From positions 1-7,224 of the forward strand of contig JASHXK010000228.1 in assembly GCA_030043575.1 (NCBI GenBank): a stretch of 7,224 nt of DNA, written 5' to 3'. Position numbers and translations under genes: made by a program. Shown piece after piece: positions 1 through 5,804 of the stretch (positions within the stretch are counted from its first letter, which is position 1; each line of letters starts with the position of its first letter). Origin of the DNA: Terriglobales bacterium (GTDB taxonomy: Bacteria; Acidobacteriota; Terriglobia; Terriglobales; Acidobacteriaceae). The notes beneath the pieces are model-generated. The model saw only the letters and a list, made by a program, of their open reading frames with translations, was not told where the DNA came from and did no database searches.

Positions 1-333
1 AAGGCTGCGGCTCCAGCCTTGAGCCACGGCTACAGCGGCCACATCACCGAGATCCATCACATTCACAAGAAAGATGCGCCATCGGGAACGGCTGCGGCCA
101 TGCAGCGCATTCTTGAGCAGGCGGCAGGAATGCGGCTGGACATTACCTCCCAACGCGAAGGCGAGGTGACCGGCACGCATACGCTGGAACTGAATGCTGC
201 CGGTGACCGCATCATCCTCACCCACGAAGCCAAATCGCGCCGCACCTTCGCCGAAGGTGCAGTCCTGGCCGCGGAATGGCTTGTCGGCAAGACTGGTTTC
301 TACGACTTCAGAGACGTTTTCGGTCAGCTCTGA
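1..333 (+). CDS. dapB: 4-hydroxy-tetrahydrodipicolinate reductase, C-terminal part (5' end outside window)
   Basis: DapB catalyses the NAD(P)H-dependent reduction of the DapA product to tetrahydrodipicolinate in the cytoplasmic diaminopimelate/lysine pathway. Only the last 110 residues are present, and the frame is open to the left edge, so the gene is cut by the window. The TTG at position 19 is internal and is not a start. The family signature is clear: HHIHKKDAPSGTA at residues 19-31 of the fragment. It contains the expected catalytic His (H19) and Lys (K23), followed by the substrate-binding DAPSGTA loop. The C-terminal end also fits the family, with GEVTGTHT, ITH-like ILTHEAKSRRTFAEGA, and the terminal GKTGFYDFRDVFG, so the 3' end is intact. 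The stop is TGA at 331-333. dapA follows on the same strand after 189 nt, which suggests a lysine-biosynthesis operon, although the spacer carries a repeat element. The missing N-terminal part would hold the Rossmann nucleotide-binding fold. Confidence 0.96.
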   Translation, partial: KAAAPALSHGYSGHITEIHHIHKKDAPSGTAAAMQRILEQAAGMRLDITSQREGEVTGTHTLELNAAGDRIILTHEAKSRRTFAEGAVLAAEWLVGKTGFYDFRDVFGQL

Positions 334-349
334 TTCCCCCGACAAAGTG

Positions 350-481
350 TTCTCACCAGGGAGGCACGGAGATAACGGAGTTATGTCATTTTCTTCGAAG
401 GGCCAATCGCACAGATGCATCCGCAGTGTCTCACTTCTAGACAAGAGAAGCTTCGTGTCCTATGTGCCTCCGTGGTGAAAA
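350..481. repeat. Imperfect inverted-repeat element in the dapB-dapA spacer
   Basis: The left arm (350-380, core CACCAGGGAGGCAC at 354-367) and the right arm (451-481, core GTGCCTCCGTGGTG at 464-477) are inverted copies of each other. The cores match at 13 of 14 positions, and 20 of 27 match when 354-380 is compared with 451-477. The interior of about 70 nt shows no obvious gene but contains a small hairpin (CTTCT 434-438 with AGAAG 446-450). The arms resemble the CACCACGGAGGCAC-type intergenic repeats that I associate with Acidobacteriota and some other environmental phyla. That identification is from memory. With no coding capacity, it could be a degenerate MITE-like element or a structured leader of dapA. 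The arms are too diverged to be a recent insertion. Confidence 0.6.
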
Positions 482-522
482 GCTCTTTTGAGATTCCGGC
501 TCCCGAGGATTATGCTTTTCCC

Positions 523-1428
523 ATGAAACTTCGTGGTTGCGGTACAGCTCTGGTCACTCCGTTCAAGCACGATGGCAGCCTCGATGAAGCTGCCCTGCGC
601 GAATTGGTGCGCTGGCAAGTTGAGTCGGGCATCGGCTTCCTGGTTCCCTGCGGCACCACCGGCGAGACGCCGACCCTCGCGCACGACGAATGGCTACGTA
701 TCGTCGATCTCACCATCGAGACTGCCGACGGACGTGTGCCCATCATGGCGGGGGCGACCTCAAACAACACGCGCGAGGCGGTCGCCAAGGCGAAGGAAAT
801 TTCCGCGCGAGCGGGCACCGATTACGTTCTGACCGCAACGCCTTATTACAACAAGCCCACGCAGGAAGGGATTTACCAGCACTTCATCGCAATCGCAGAA
901 GCTTCCGCCAAGCCACTGATCCTATACAACATTGCGGGGCGCACAGGAACCAACATTGAGACCGCGACGCTGCTGCGGCTGGCGGAGCACCCCAATATCA
1001 TCGGCGTGAAGGAGGCCAGCGGCAACATTGCACAGATCGCGGAAGTGTGCGCTTCGGTGCCGGAAGATTTTCTGGTCTTCTCCGGCGATGACGCGATAAC
1101 GCTGGCCGTCATCGGCCTTGGCGGCGTCGGCATCGTCTCCGTCGCATCAAACGAAATTCCTGCTGAGATGTCGCGCATGACCAATACCGCGCTCGCGAAT
1201 AAATGGGATGAGGCGCGCCTGCTCTTCCGCAAATACCTGCCGCTCATGCAGGGCAACTTCATCGAGTCGAGTCCGGGACCGGTGAAAGCTGTCTTGGCGA
1301 TGATGGGACGGATTGAGGAGATCTATCGCTTGCCGCTGGTACCGGTGAAGAAAGAAACTCGCGCCAGGCTGGAGAGGATCGCCGCTGAGATCGGATTGCT
1401 GCAATCCCAGCCCGCGGCCAGCCGGTGA
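523..1428 (+). CDS. dapA: 4-hydroxy-tetrahydrodipicolinate synthase
   Basis: DapA is the cytoplasmic, normally tetrameric enzyme that condenses pyruvate with aspartate-semialdehyde. It commits carbon to diaminopimelate (peptidoglycan) and lysine. The 301-residue product matches the usual length of about 290-300 residues. It has the (beta/alpha)8-aldolase signatures of the family: GTTGE at 44-48, TPYYNKPTQEG at 106-116, YNIAGRTG at 135-142 (catalytic-triad Tyr Y135 and carboxylate-binding R140), and GVKEAS at 161-166. K163 is the Schiff-base lysine. The family's usual YN(V/I)P is YNIA here, a mild variation. I chose the ATG at 523 because MKLRGCGTALVTPF aligns with the normal N-terminus. The frame is open back to 415, but that extension runs through the right arm of the inverted repeat and has no family counterpart. 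A possible ribosome-binding site, GAGGA (505-509), lies 13 nt upstream, which is longer than ideal. The gene follows dapB, and the next gene on the right is convergent. Confidence 0.97.
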   Translation: MKLRGCGTALVTPFKHDGSLDEAALRELVRWQVESGIGFLVPCGTTGETPTLAHDEWLRIVDLTIETADGRVPIMAGATSNNTREAVAKAKEISARAGTDYVLTATPYYNKPTQEGIYQHFIAIAEASAKPLILYNIAGRTGTNIETATLLRLAEHPNIIGVKEASGNIAQIAEVCASVPEDFLVFSGDDAITLAVIGLGGVGIVSVASNEIPAEMSRMTNTALANKWDEARLLFRKYLPLMQGNFIESSPGPVKAVLAMMGRIEEIYRLPLVPVKKETRARLERIAAEIGLLQSQPAASR

Positions 1429-1456
1429 GACATCCCCAATAGCGCCGGAACCGCAG

Positions 1457-1528
1457 ATCCTTCGACTCCGCGGATGCCCCCGACCTGCGAGCAGGCCGGG
1501 AAAAGCGGGCGGACGCCACGCTCAGGAT
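1457..1528. repeat. Palindromic intergenic repeat between convergent dapA and GNAT genes
   Basis: The outer ends are inverted: ATCCT (1457-1461) and AGGAT (1524-1528). Inside is a strong hairpin, CCCG (1479-1482) then CCTG (1484-1487), loop CGAG, CAGG (1492-1495) and CGGG (1497-1500), with a single A/C mismatch. The framing sequence, GATCCTTCGACTC on the left and CTCAGGATGACA on the right, is the kind of dispersed repeat I recall from acidobacterial genomes; copy number cannot be tested here. Because it sits in the 116-nt gap between two converging genes, the hairpin could end transcription from both sides. Neither strand has a U-run after the stem, so it is not a classical intrinsic terminator. 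Confidence 0.5.
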
Positions 1529-1544
1529 GACATCTTAAGAGCCA

Positions 1545-2315
1545 TTACGTGCTCGCGTAAGAGAACTCCTCATCCCACCGTCCCAGGATGAATACGCCGT
1601 CGCCGTTGTCATCGCGTCCATAGCGCAGGCAAGCCAATCCCCGTGAGAATGCCTTCAAAAACTGCTCGCGGTTCCGCAACTGCACATCCGCGGCTTGCTG
1701 ACGAGTCTCCGGCTGCGCCTTCCATTGGTAGATCTCGGCCGGAACCTCGATTCGCATCTCTTCTTGGATCGGCGGCAGCTCTCCCGATCCGAGTAGTGAT
1801 TCCACGCGCTTCGATTTCAACCACCACTCCGCCACCAACCGGTCAGTAGGGAGACATCCCCACAACGGTGACGACGAAACGCCGTACTGATTGATGTTGT
1901 ACCGGCGCACGATGGCGCCTAGCCGCTCCAGGTTGAGGTAGGCATTCTTGATCTCCAGCGGATCGAAGGTCCACTCGATCAGCTCGTAGCCGCGCGCAAT
2001 CGCGTCATCGCGCTGGAACAACTTCAGCTGGCGACCGACACCGCTGTTACGATGCTCGGGCCTCACCGCCAGCATGTGCGAGTGCAGATAAGCGCGCCCG
2101 CTGCGCATTCCGGGGATCGAGAAGGCGAAACCAATCAGCGTGCCTCCATCCCACGCCCCAATCGCCTGCCCGCCGATCTTCGGACCGAGAGAGAAGATTC
2201 GCAGCGGCACGAGGTCGATATCGTCGAATCCCCATACTTCTTTCTGCAGTGCGACGCACGCGTGAAACTCCTCCACCGCGGTGCAGTTGCGCAACTGGAT
2301 CTTGTCGGCGCTCAC
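1545..2315 (-). CDS. GNAT-family N-acetyltransferase (COG3375-like)
   Basis: This is a predicted soluble acetyl-CoA-dependent acetyltransferase of 256 residues, substrate unknown. The GNAT fold covers roughly residues 5-145. Motif A is visible as HMLAVRPEHRNSGVGRQL (80-97), where R89-N-S-G92-V-G94 is the R/Q-x-x-G-x-G/A pyrophosphate-binding loop. It is followed by WTFDPLEIKNAYLNLERLGA (115-134), a stretch I associate with the COG3375 group. A further ~110 residues (about 147-256) extend past the minimal GNAT domain and carry no motif I recognise. The start is GTG at 2315-2313, with a good AGGAA ribosome-binding site 5 nt upstream (complement of 2321-2325). The GTG overlaps the mazG stop in the sequence GTGA, so translation is probably coupled to mazG. 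Stop TAA is at 1547-1545. The family assignment is firm but the substrate is unknown; it is the last gene of the minus-strand run. Confidence 0.85.
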   Translation of the reverse strand: MSADKIQLRNCTAVEEFHACVALQKEVWGFDDIDLVPLRIFSLGPKIGGQAIGAWDGGTLIGFAFSIPGMRSGRAYLHSHMLAVRPEHRNSGVGRQLKLFQRDDAIARGYELIEWTFDPLEIKNAYLNLERLGAIVRRYNINQYGVSSSPLWGCLPTDRLVAEWWLKSKRVESLLGSGELPPIQEEMRIEVPAEIYQWKAQPETRQQAADVQLRNREQFLKAFSRGLACLRYGRDDNGDGVFILGRWDEEFSYAST

Positions 2316-3208
2316 GATCGTTCCTGCTGCTTCGACTCCTGCCAGAGCGACTCCATCTCGTTGAGCGGCGCGTCCGCCGGCTTTCGTCCCTGCTCGCGAA
2401 GTTTGCTCTCCAGATACTCAAAGCGACGGCGAAATTTGCGATTGGTCTGGCGGAGCGCCGATTCCGGATCGAGCGACAGATAGCGTGCGATGTTTACCAG
2501 CACAAACAGCAGATCGCCGACCTCGTCTTCCAAACGCGAACGCAGCTCGGGCGAGATCTTCACCCCGCGCGCTCCCGCTACGCCAGCCGCAGACCCCGGT
2601 TTTGGCCCGGGCGCCGGATATTCTGCCAGGTTCTGACGCAGCTCTTCCGTCTCCTCGCTCAGCTTGTCGAACAGCCCTTCGATATTCGGCCAGTCGAAGC
2701 CGACATGCGCCACGCGGGAACTGATCTTGTACGCCTCCATCAGTGAAGGCATCGCCGACGAGACCCCGGCCAGCACAGACTCGGGATGATCCTGCCTCGC
2801 CTCATCGCCAGACTCCTGCCGACGCTTCTTCTTCTCCTCGGCCTTCAGCGCCTGCCAGTTGCGCAGAACCTCGCCTGGCGTATCCGCTTTCACCTCGCCG
2901 AAAACGTGCGGATGCCGATCGATCAGCTTGTTAACGAGCCGATCAAGGATATCGTCAATGGAAAAGCGTTTCTCCTCCGCTGCCATCACGGAGTAGAACA
3001 GCACCTGCAGCAGCAGATCGCCCAACTCGCCGACGAGCTCATCCCAATCACGCGCATCGATCGCTTCGACGACCTCGTACGCTTCTTCCAGGGTATAGGG
3101 CTTGATGGTATCGAAGGTCTGTTCCCGGTCCCAGGGACATCCGCCCGGTCCGCGCAATCGCGCCATGATCGAGACGGCGCGCTCAAATCGTTCGCCAGTA
3201 GTCGGCAT
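2312..3208 (-). CDS. mazG: Nucleoside triphosphate pyrophosphohydrolase MazG
   Basis: MazG hydrolyses (d)NTPs to NMP and pyrophosphate. In other bacteria it is linked to removing aberrant nucleotides and to tuning stress signalling. The product has 298 residues from ATG 3208, against about 263 in E. coli. Two tandem MazG domains are visible. Domain 1 has GGCPWDREQT (22-31), the EExxE helix at 41-45, ELGDLLLQV with E61 and D64, and DRHPHVFG (97-104). Domain 2 has VGFDWPN (169-175), EETEE at 185-189, and DEVGDLL with E229 and D232. The metal-binding set is therefore present in both halves. The extra length comes from a charged inter-domain stretch (about 124-142) and a Pro/Gly/Ala-rich insert (198-215) inside domain 2. 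A TTG codon 9 nt upstream of the ATG is an alternative start, but the ATG gives the normal N-terminus. No Shine-Dalgarno is evident. hslR ends 63 nt upstream, and the stop overlaps the GNAT start by 4 nt. Confidence 0.95.
   Translation of the reverse strand: MPTTGERFERAVSIMARLRGPGGCPWDREQTFDTIKPYTLEEAYEVVEAIDARDWDELVGELGDLLLQVLFYSVMAAEEKRFSIDDILDRLVNKLIDRHPHVFGEVKADTPGEVLRNWQALKAEEKKKRRQESGDEARQDHPESVLAGVSSAMPSLMEAYKISSRVAHVGFDWPNIEGLFDKLSEETEELRQNLAEYPAPGPKPGSAAGVAGARGVKISPELRSRLEDEVGDLLFVLVNIARYLSLDPESALRQTNRKFRRRFEYLESKLREQGRKPADAPLNEMESLWQESKQQERS
2321..2325 (-). promoter_or_regulatory. Ribosome-binding site of the GNAT gene, inside the mazG 3' end
   Basis: Read on the minus strand this is AGGAA, 5 nt before the GTG start at 2315. 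It supports GTG as the real start and shows that initiation takes place within the last codons of mazG, as expected for coupled genes. Confidence 0.6.
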
Positions 3209-3215
3209 CGAAACC

Positions 3216-3243
3216 AATCTAAATGACGCGGGGCGGAAGACAA
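3216..3243 (-). promoter_or_regulatory. Candidate sigma70-like promoter of mazG
   Basis: On the minus strand, TTGTCT (3243-3238) and TAGATT (3221-3216) are separated by 16 nt, and each matches 4 of 6 consensus positions. The -10-like box ends only 7 nt before the mazG ATG at 3208. Transcription would then begin at or just before the ATG, giving a leaderless mRNA, which fits the absence of a Shine-Dalgarno. This is a weak pattern match by eye, and read-through from hslR is an equally good source of mazG transcript. Confidence 0.3.
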
Positions 3244-3271
3244 AATGCGAGGCGTTCGCTCTTGAAAGCGC

Positions 3272-3655
3272 CTACATCCGCCCGCCGCGAAAGTGGATGA
3301 TCCTCCGCCGATCTCGTTTGGACGGCCTGCCTTCCGGCGCAGGGCTGAAGTTCCTCAGAGCTTTTCGTTCTTCCGCCGCTTTCAACCGTAACTCGCGGCT
3401 GGTTGCCGCCTCTTCATAAAGCGCCCGTGCGATGGGCGCCGGTCCGCGCACTTCGCTCAGCTCGAGCACCTTCACCTCAAAGTCTCCGCTCTCGCTCTTG
3501 ATGTGCAGCCAATCGCCGACGTGAACTTCGCGGGCAGGTTTCGCCGGTTGGTGATTGGATTGTATCCTTCCGAGTTCGCACGCTCGCGCCGCCAGCGAGC
3601 GCGTCTTGAAAAATCGTGCCGCCCACAGCCATTTGTCGATACGCACACTGGTCAT
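3272..3655 (-). CDS. hslR: S4-domain RNA-binding protein, heat-shock protein 15 (HslR) family
   Basis: In E. coli, Hsp15 binds free 50S subunits that still carry peptidyl-tRNA and helps recycle them after heat stress. This 127-residue homologue fits that family (133 in E. coli). RIDKWLWAARFFKTRSLA (5-22) is the family's start of the S4 RNA-binding domain, which ends near residue 65. GPAPIARALYEE (71-82) matches the conserved middle. The tail is strongly basic (EGRPSKRDRRRIIHFRGG, 108-125), as in Hsp15, and suits rRNA binding. I chose ATG 3655 because it puts the S4 motif at the usual distance from the start. The frame stays open to a TTG at 3709, but the extra 18 residues have no family character. 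No clear Shine-Dalgarno precedes the ATG. It lies 63 nt after the amidohydrolase stop and 63 nt before mazG, all on the same strand, so co-transcription is possible. Stop TAG is at 3274-3272. Confidence 0.92.
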   Translation of the reverse strand: MTSVRIDKWLWAARFFKTRSLAARACELGRIQSNHQPAKPAREVHVGDWLHIKSESGDFEVKVLELSEVRGPAPIARALYEEAATSRELRLKAAEERKALRNFSPAPEGRPSKRDRRRIIHFRGGRM

Positions 3656-3718
3656 TGCAGGTTCAACGACAGATCCAGGGCCAGCCACGTCGCTCCAGGA
3701 TGCAGCCAATCCCCGTCC

Positions 3719-5560
3719 CTATTGCGCGGTCAATACTTTCAGTTTCTCAGAGGCATTTGTATTTTGTGGATTCAGCTCGAGCGACTTGCGATAGTTCTCG
3801 ACGGCCAGATTCTTGGAGCCGTTGTCCATATAGGCTTCGGCCAGGCTGTCATAGGTGTTATACGACTTGGGATATACGTCAGTGCTCAACTTGAATACCG
3901 CGATCGCCTCGGGATACTTCTTCATCGCGATCAGCTGGTAGCCCAGCCCGATCAGTTCGTTCTCGCCAAAGTCGTAGCCATTCGGATCGCTGGCTTTCAG
4001 CTGGCGATATTGCTGCACGGCCGCATCGGCGTCTTTCTCCTGTATGGTCTTCATCATGGCTGCCGCTATCGATTTCCGCTTCGCCAGCATCTCCGCTTGC
4101 GACAGCATCTTGTCAAGCGCCTGATGGTCATAAAGCTTTCCGTTGTAGATCACCGCCCAAATCTTCCTGGTGTTAGTGATGTCGTCCAGCGGGTTGGCAT
4201 AGAGCAGCACCATGTCGGCCAGCTTGCCGGCTTCAATGGTCCCCAGATCCTTCTCACGCCCCATGAATCTCGCCGGATTCAAGGTCGCAGCCTGCAACGC
4301 TTCCACGGGTGTAAGACCCGCCTGCACCAGGTATCCCAACTCGTCGTGCAAGCTGAAGCCGGGATAAATGAAGGGATTCAAGGTATCGGTACCGGCCAGG
4401 ATTCCAACGCCTGATTGCTGCATGACGCCTACGATCTGACGCTCCGTTTCAAACTCTTCCTTGGCGAGCGTGAACTGTTCCGGAGTCTCTCCATAGGCCT
4501 TGGATGGATCCCAGCTAGCCTTGACGCTCTGGGGCATAAACCGCAGACGTGGGTCGCGGATCAGAGCCGGATCATCGTCGTAGCCTAGCGCATGCAGCAA
4601 GGTGAGTGTGGGACACTGCCAAGTGCCGTTGTTCTTGAACAACGTGAATAGTGCGTTAGCCCGGTCGGGATTGTAGGTGTTGAGCTGGGCTTGCCGAAGC
4701 GCGGCGACGTGCGGTCCCCAGAAGGTTGGCTGGTTGGCGGCTATGTCCTCCGCCAAATCCGCCTGCGCTGCATTGAAGATCTCACCCTCCTTGCTGGAGC
4801 AGGCCTCCAGAATGCCCGTCATGTGCTCGATCGATTTCTGGCCGGCGCGTGAGGCCTCCTCGGCGGTCATTGACAACGGGACATGCCCTTCAAACGGTAT
4901 GCCCTGCTTCTTGGATTCGTCGGCGATGGCAAGATAGGCGTCGCGCGGAAGAAACGAGTACACCTTTACGAAATCTGCGCCTTGCTGCTTGATCTGATCG
5001 ACCGCCTGCCGGGCTTCGGTGGCATCCTTCACGGAGATGGAGTTGGGCCAAAGCGGTTTTGGCCCGTCCACAATCGCGCTGGCGATCATCATGCGCGGCC
5101 CGAGCAGCCGTCCAGCTTCTATTTCTTTGCGCCACTCGTAGTGCAGCGGGGCACCGGACATGATGCGCACCCCGGTCACGCCATTGGCGATGAACAACCC
5201 CAAATAATCCTGTTCATACCAGTGAACGTGCATGTCCCATAGGCCGGGAATCATGAACCTGCCGTTGGCATCCACGACCTCGGCTTCCTTGGGGACGGGA
5301 GTAGCACTGCTCTTGCCGACGCGCTGGATGCGATCGCCACTGATAATCACCGTCATGTCCGGCTTGGCGGCCGCGCCTGTCATATCGATTAAGGTGACGT
5401 GAGTCAGCACGAGCGGGGTGGGTTCATCGGCGGGCGCTGGAGCAGCGGCGGCAGCTTTCGCGCGCTGAGCCGGTTCTGAGGCGGGCGTGTCTGGCGTCTC
5501 TTGTGCAACCAGACACGAGAGCAAGAAGGGAACAAGGAACAGCCCGATGCTTCTTCTCAT
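3719..5560 (-). CDS. Secreted metal-dependent amidohydrolase with C-terminal TPR repeats
   Basis: This 613-residue exported hydrolase belongs to the amidohydrolase superfamily (imidazolonepropionase/prolidase-like subgroup); its substrate is unknown. Residues 1-20 form a signal peptide (MRRS, then a hydrophobic core to LVAQ). LLSC at 13-16 could be a degenerate lipobox, so it may be a lipoprotein with Cys16 as the lipid site. An Ala/Pro-rich linker (about 22-48) precedes the catalytic domain (about 49-475). The metal ligands are visible: HVH (H111, H113) in GLWDMHVH, K199 in DFVKVYS as the likely carboxylated Lys, H226 in EGHVPL, H246 in IEHMTG, and D392 in LAGTDT. The exit of the domain is also typical (PVEALQAATLNPARFMG, GTIEAGKLADMVLL). 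A helical linker (about 478-525) leads to two TPR-like repeats (about 534-565 and 566-600). ATG 5560 has a strong GAGAGGG ribosome-binding site. Likely peptidase/amidase-type hydrolysis in the periplasm or at the cell surface is inferred from the family only. Confidence 0.9.
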   Translation of the reverse strand: MRRSIGLFLVPFLLSCLVAQETPDTPASEPAQRAKAAAAAPAPADEPTPLVLTHVTLIDMTGAAAKPDMTVIISGDRIQRVGKSSATPVPKEAEVVDANGRFMIPGLWDMHVHWYEQDYLGLFIANGVTGVRIMSGAPLHYEWRKEIEAGRLLGPRMMIASAIVDGPKPLWPNSISVKDATEARQAVDQIKQQGADFVKVYSFLPRDAYLAIADESKKQGIPFEGHVPLSMTAEEASRAGQKSIEHMTGILEACSSKEGEIFNAAQADLAEDIAANQPTFWGPHVAALRQAQLNTYNPDRANALFTLFKNNGTWQCPTLTLLHALGYDDDPALIRDPRLRFMPQSVKASWDPSKAYGETPEQFTLAKEEFETERQIVGVMQQSGVGILAGTDTLNPFIYPGFSLHDELGYLVQAGLTPVEALQAATLNPARFMGREKDLGTIEAGKLADMVLLYANPLDDITNTRKIWAVIYNGKLYDHQALDKMLSQAEMLAKRKSIAAAMMKTIQEKDADAAVQQYRQLKASDPNGYDFGENELIGLGYQLIAMKKYPEAIAVFKLSTDVYPKSYNTYDSLAEAYMDNGSKNLAVENYRKSLELNPQNTNASEKLKVLTAQ

Positions 5561-5566
5561 TGCTTA

Positions 5567-5573
5567 CCCTCTC
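5567..5573 (-). promoter_or_regulatory. Ribosome-binding site of the amidohydrolase
   Basis: Read on the minus strand this is GAGAGGG, 6 nt before the ATG at 5560. It is the clearest Shine-Dalgarno in the window and fixes the amidohydrolase start at the codon that gives a complete signal peptide. Confidence 0.7.
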
Positions 5574-5653
5574 AATACCCGATCAATCGCACTCTCTACC
5601 GTGTTGCGGGCGCGCCCTCACCTGGGGCGTGTCGGAATGAGCGGTAAACAGTA

Positions 5654-5682
5654 ATCATGCATAGGTTTTGCCGCATACTCAA
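5654..5682 (-). promoter_or_regulatory. Candidate sigma70-like promoter of the amidohydrolase
   Basis: On the minus strand, TTGAGT (5682-5677) and CATGAT (5659-5654) are 17 nt apart, and each matches 4 of 6 consensus bases. The start point would be near 5647, giving a leader of about 87 nt that contains the GGGCGCGCCC palindrome. The spacing is ideal but the boxes are imperfect. Confidence 0.35.
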
Positions 5683-5788
5683 ACAAAAAATGCTGGCCGC
5701 GAACCCGGAAAGTGAGCCTTCAATACCAACCTTGCCGCCGCTCGACATGGAGTTCTGAAGCCGCCATCTTCTTCGCTTTTCGACTTGC

Positions 5789-5794
5789 TACACT
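5789..5794 (+). promoter_or_regulatory. Candidate -10 box of the membrane acyltransferase gene
   Basis: TACACT at 5789-5794 matches 4 of 6 bases of TATAAT, and the ATG at 5805 begins 10 nt after it. A start point at the usual distance would leave a leader of only a few nucleotides, consistent with the lack of a good Shine-Dalgarno before the ATG. I see no convincing -35 box at the right distance, so confidence is low. Confidence 0.3.
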
Positions 5795-5804
5795 ACGCAA
5801 TCGG

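Larger units (their letters stand above)
5561..5804. other. Divergent intergenic region between amidohydrolase and membrane protein genes
   Basis: This 244-nt region must hold the control signals for two divergent genes. It contains the amidohydrolase ribosome-binding site, candidate promoters for both sides (listed separately), and a perfect 10-nt palindrome, GGGCGCGCCC (5608-5617), that lies in the amidohydrolase 5' leader predicted from the candidate promoter. The palindrome is short enough to be chance in GC-rich DNA. An open frame runs back from the membrane protein to a GTG at 5712, but it does not look coding. No RNA gene was seen. Confidence 0.55.

Noticed and set aside
1479..1500. 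Classical rho-independent terminator after dapA
   Set aside because: The stem is strong, but no T-run follows it on either strand, so I list it only as part of a palindromic repeat.
2249..2746. Plus-strand open frame opposite mazG and the GNAT start
   Set aside because: Arg/Ser-rich translation with no motif, fully explained as a shadow of mazG, whose catalytic motifs lie on the minus strand.
3656..3709. Upstream extension of hslR to TTG 3709
   Set aside because: The 18 extra residues are not part of the HslR family N-terminus, and ATG 3655 places the S4 motif at its normal position.
3503..4414. Long plus-strand open frame (303 codons) opposite hslR and the amidohydrolase
   Set aside because: It is antisense to two well-supported genes and has no recognisable domain. 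Long antisense frames are expected opposite GC-rich coding sequence.
5712..5804. Upstream extension of the membrane protein to GTG 5712
   Set aside because: The 31 added residues have no family counterpart, and the only GGAA is 1 nt from the GTG, too close to act as a ribosome-binding site.
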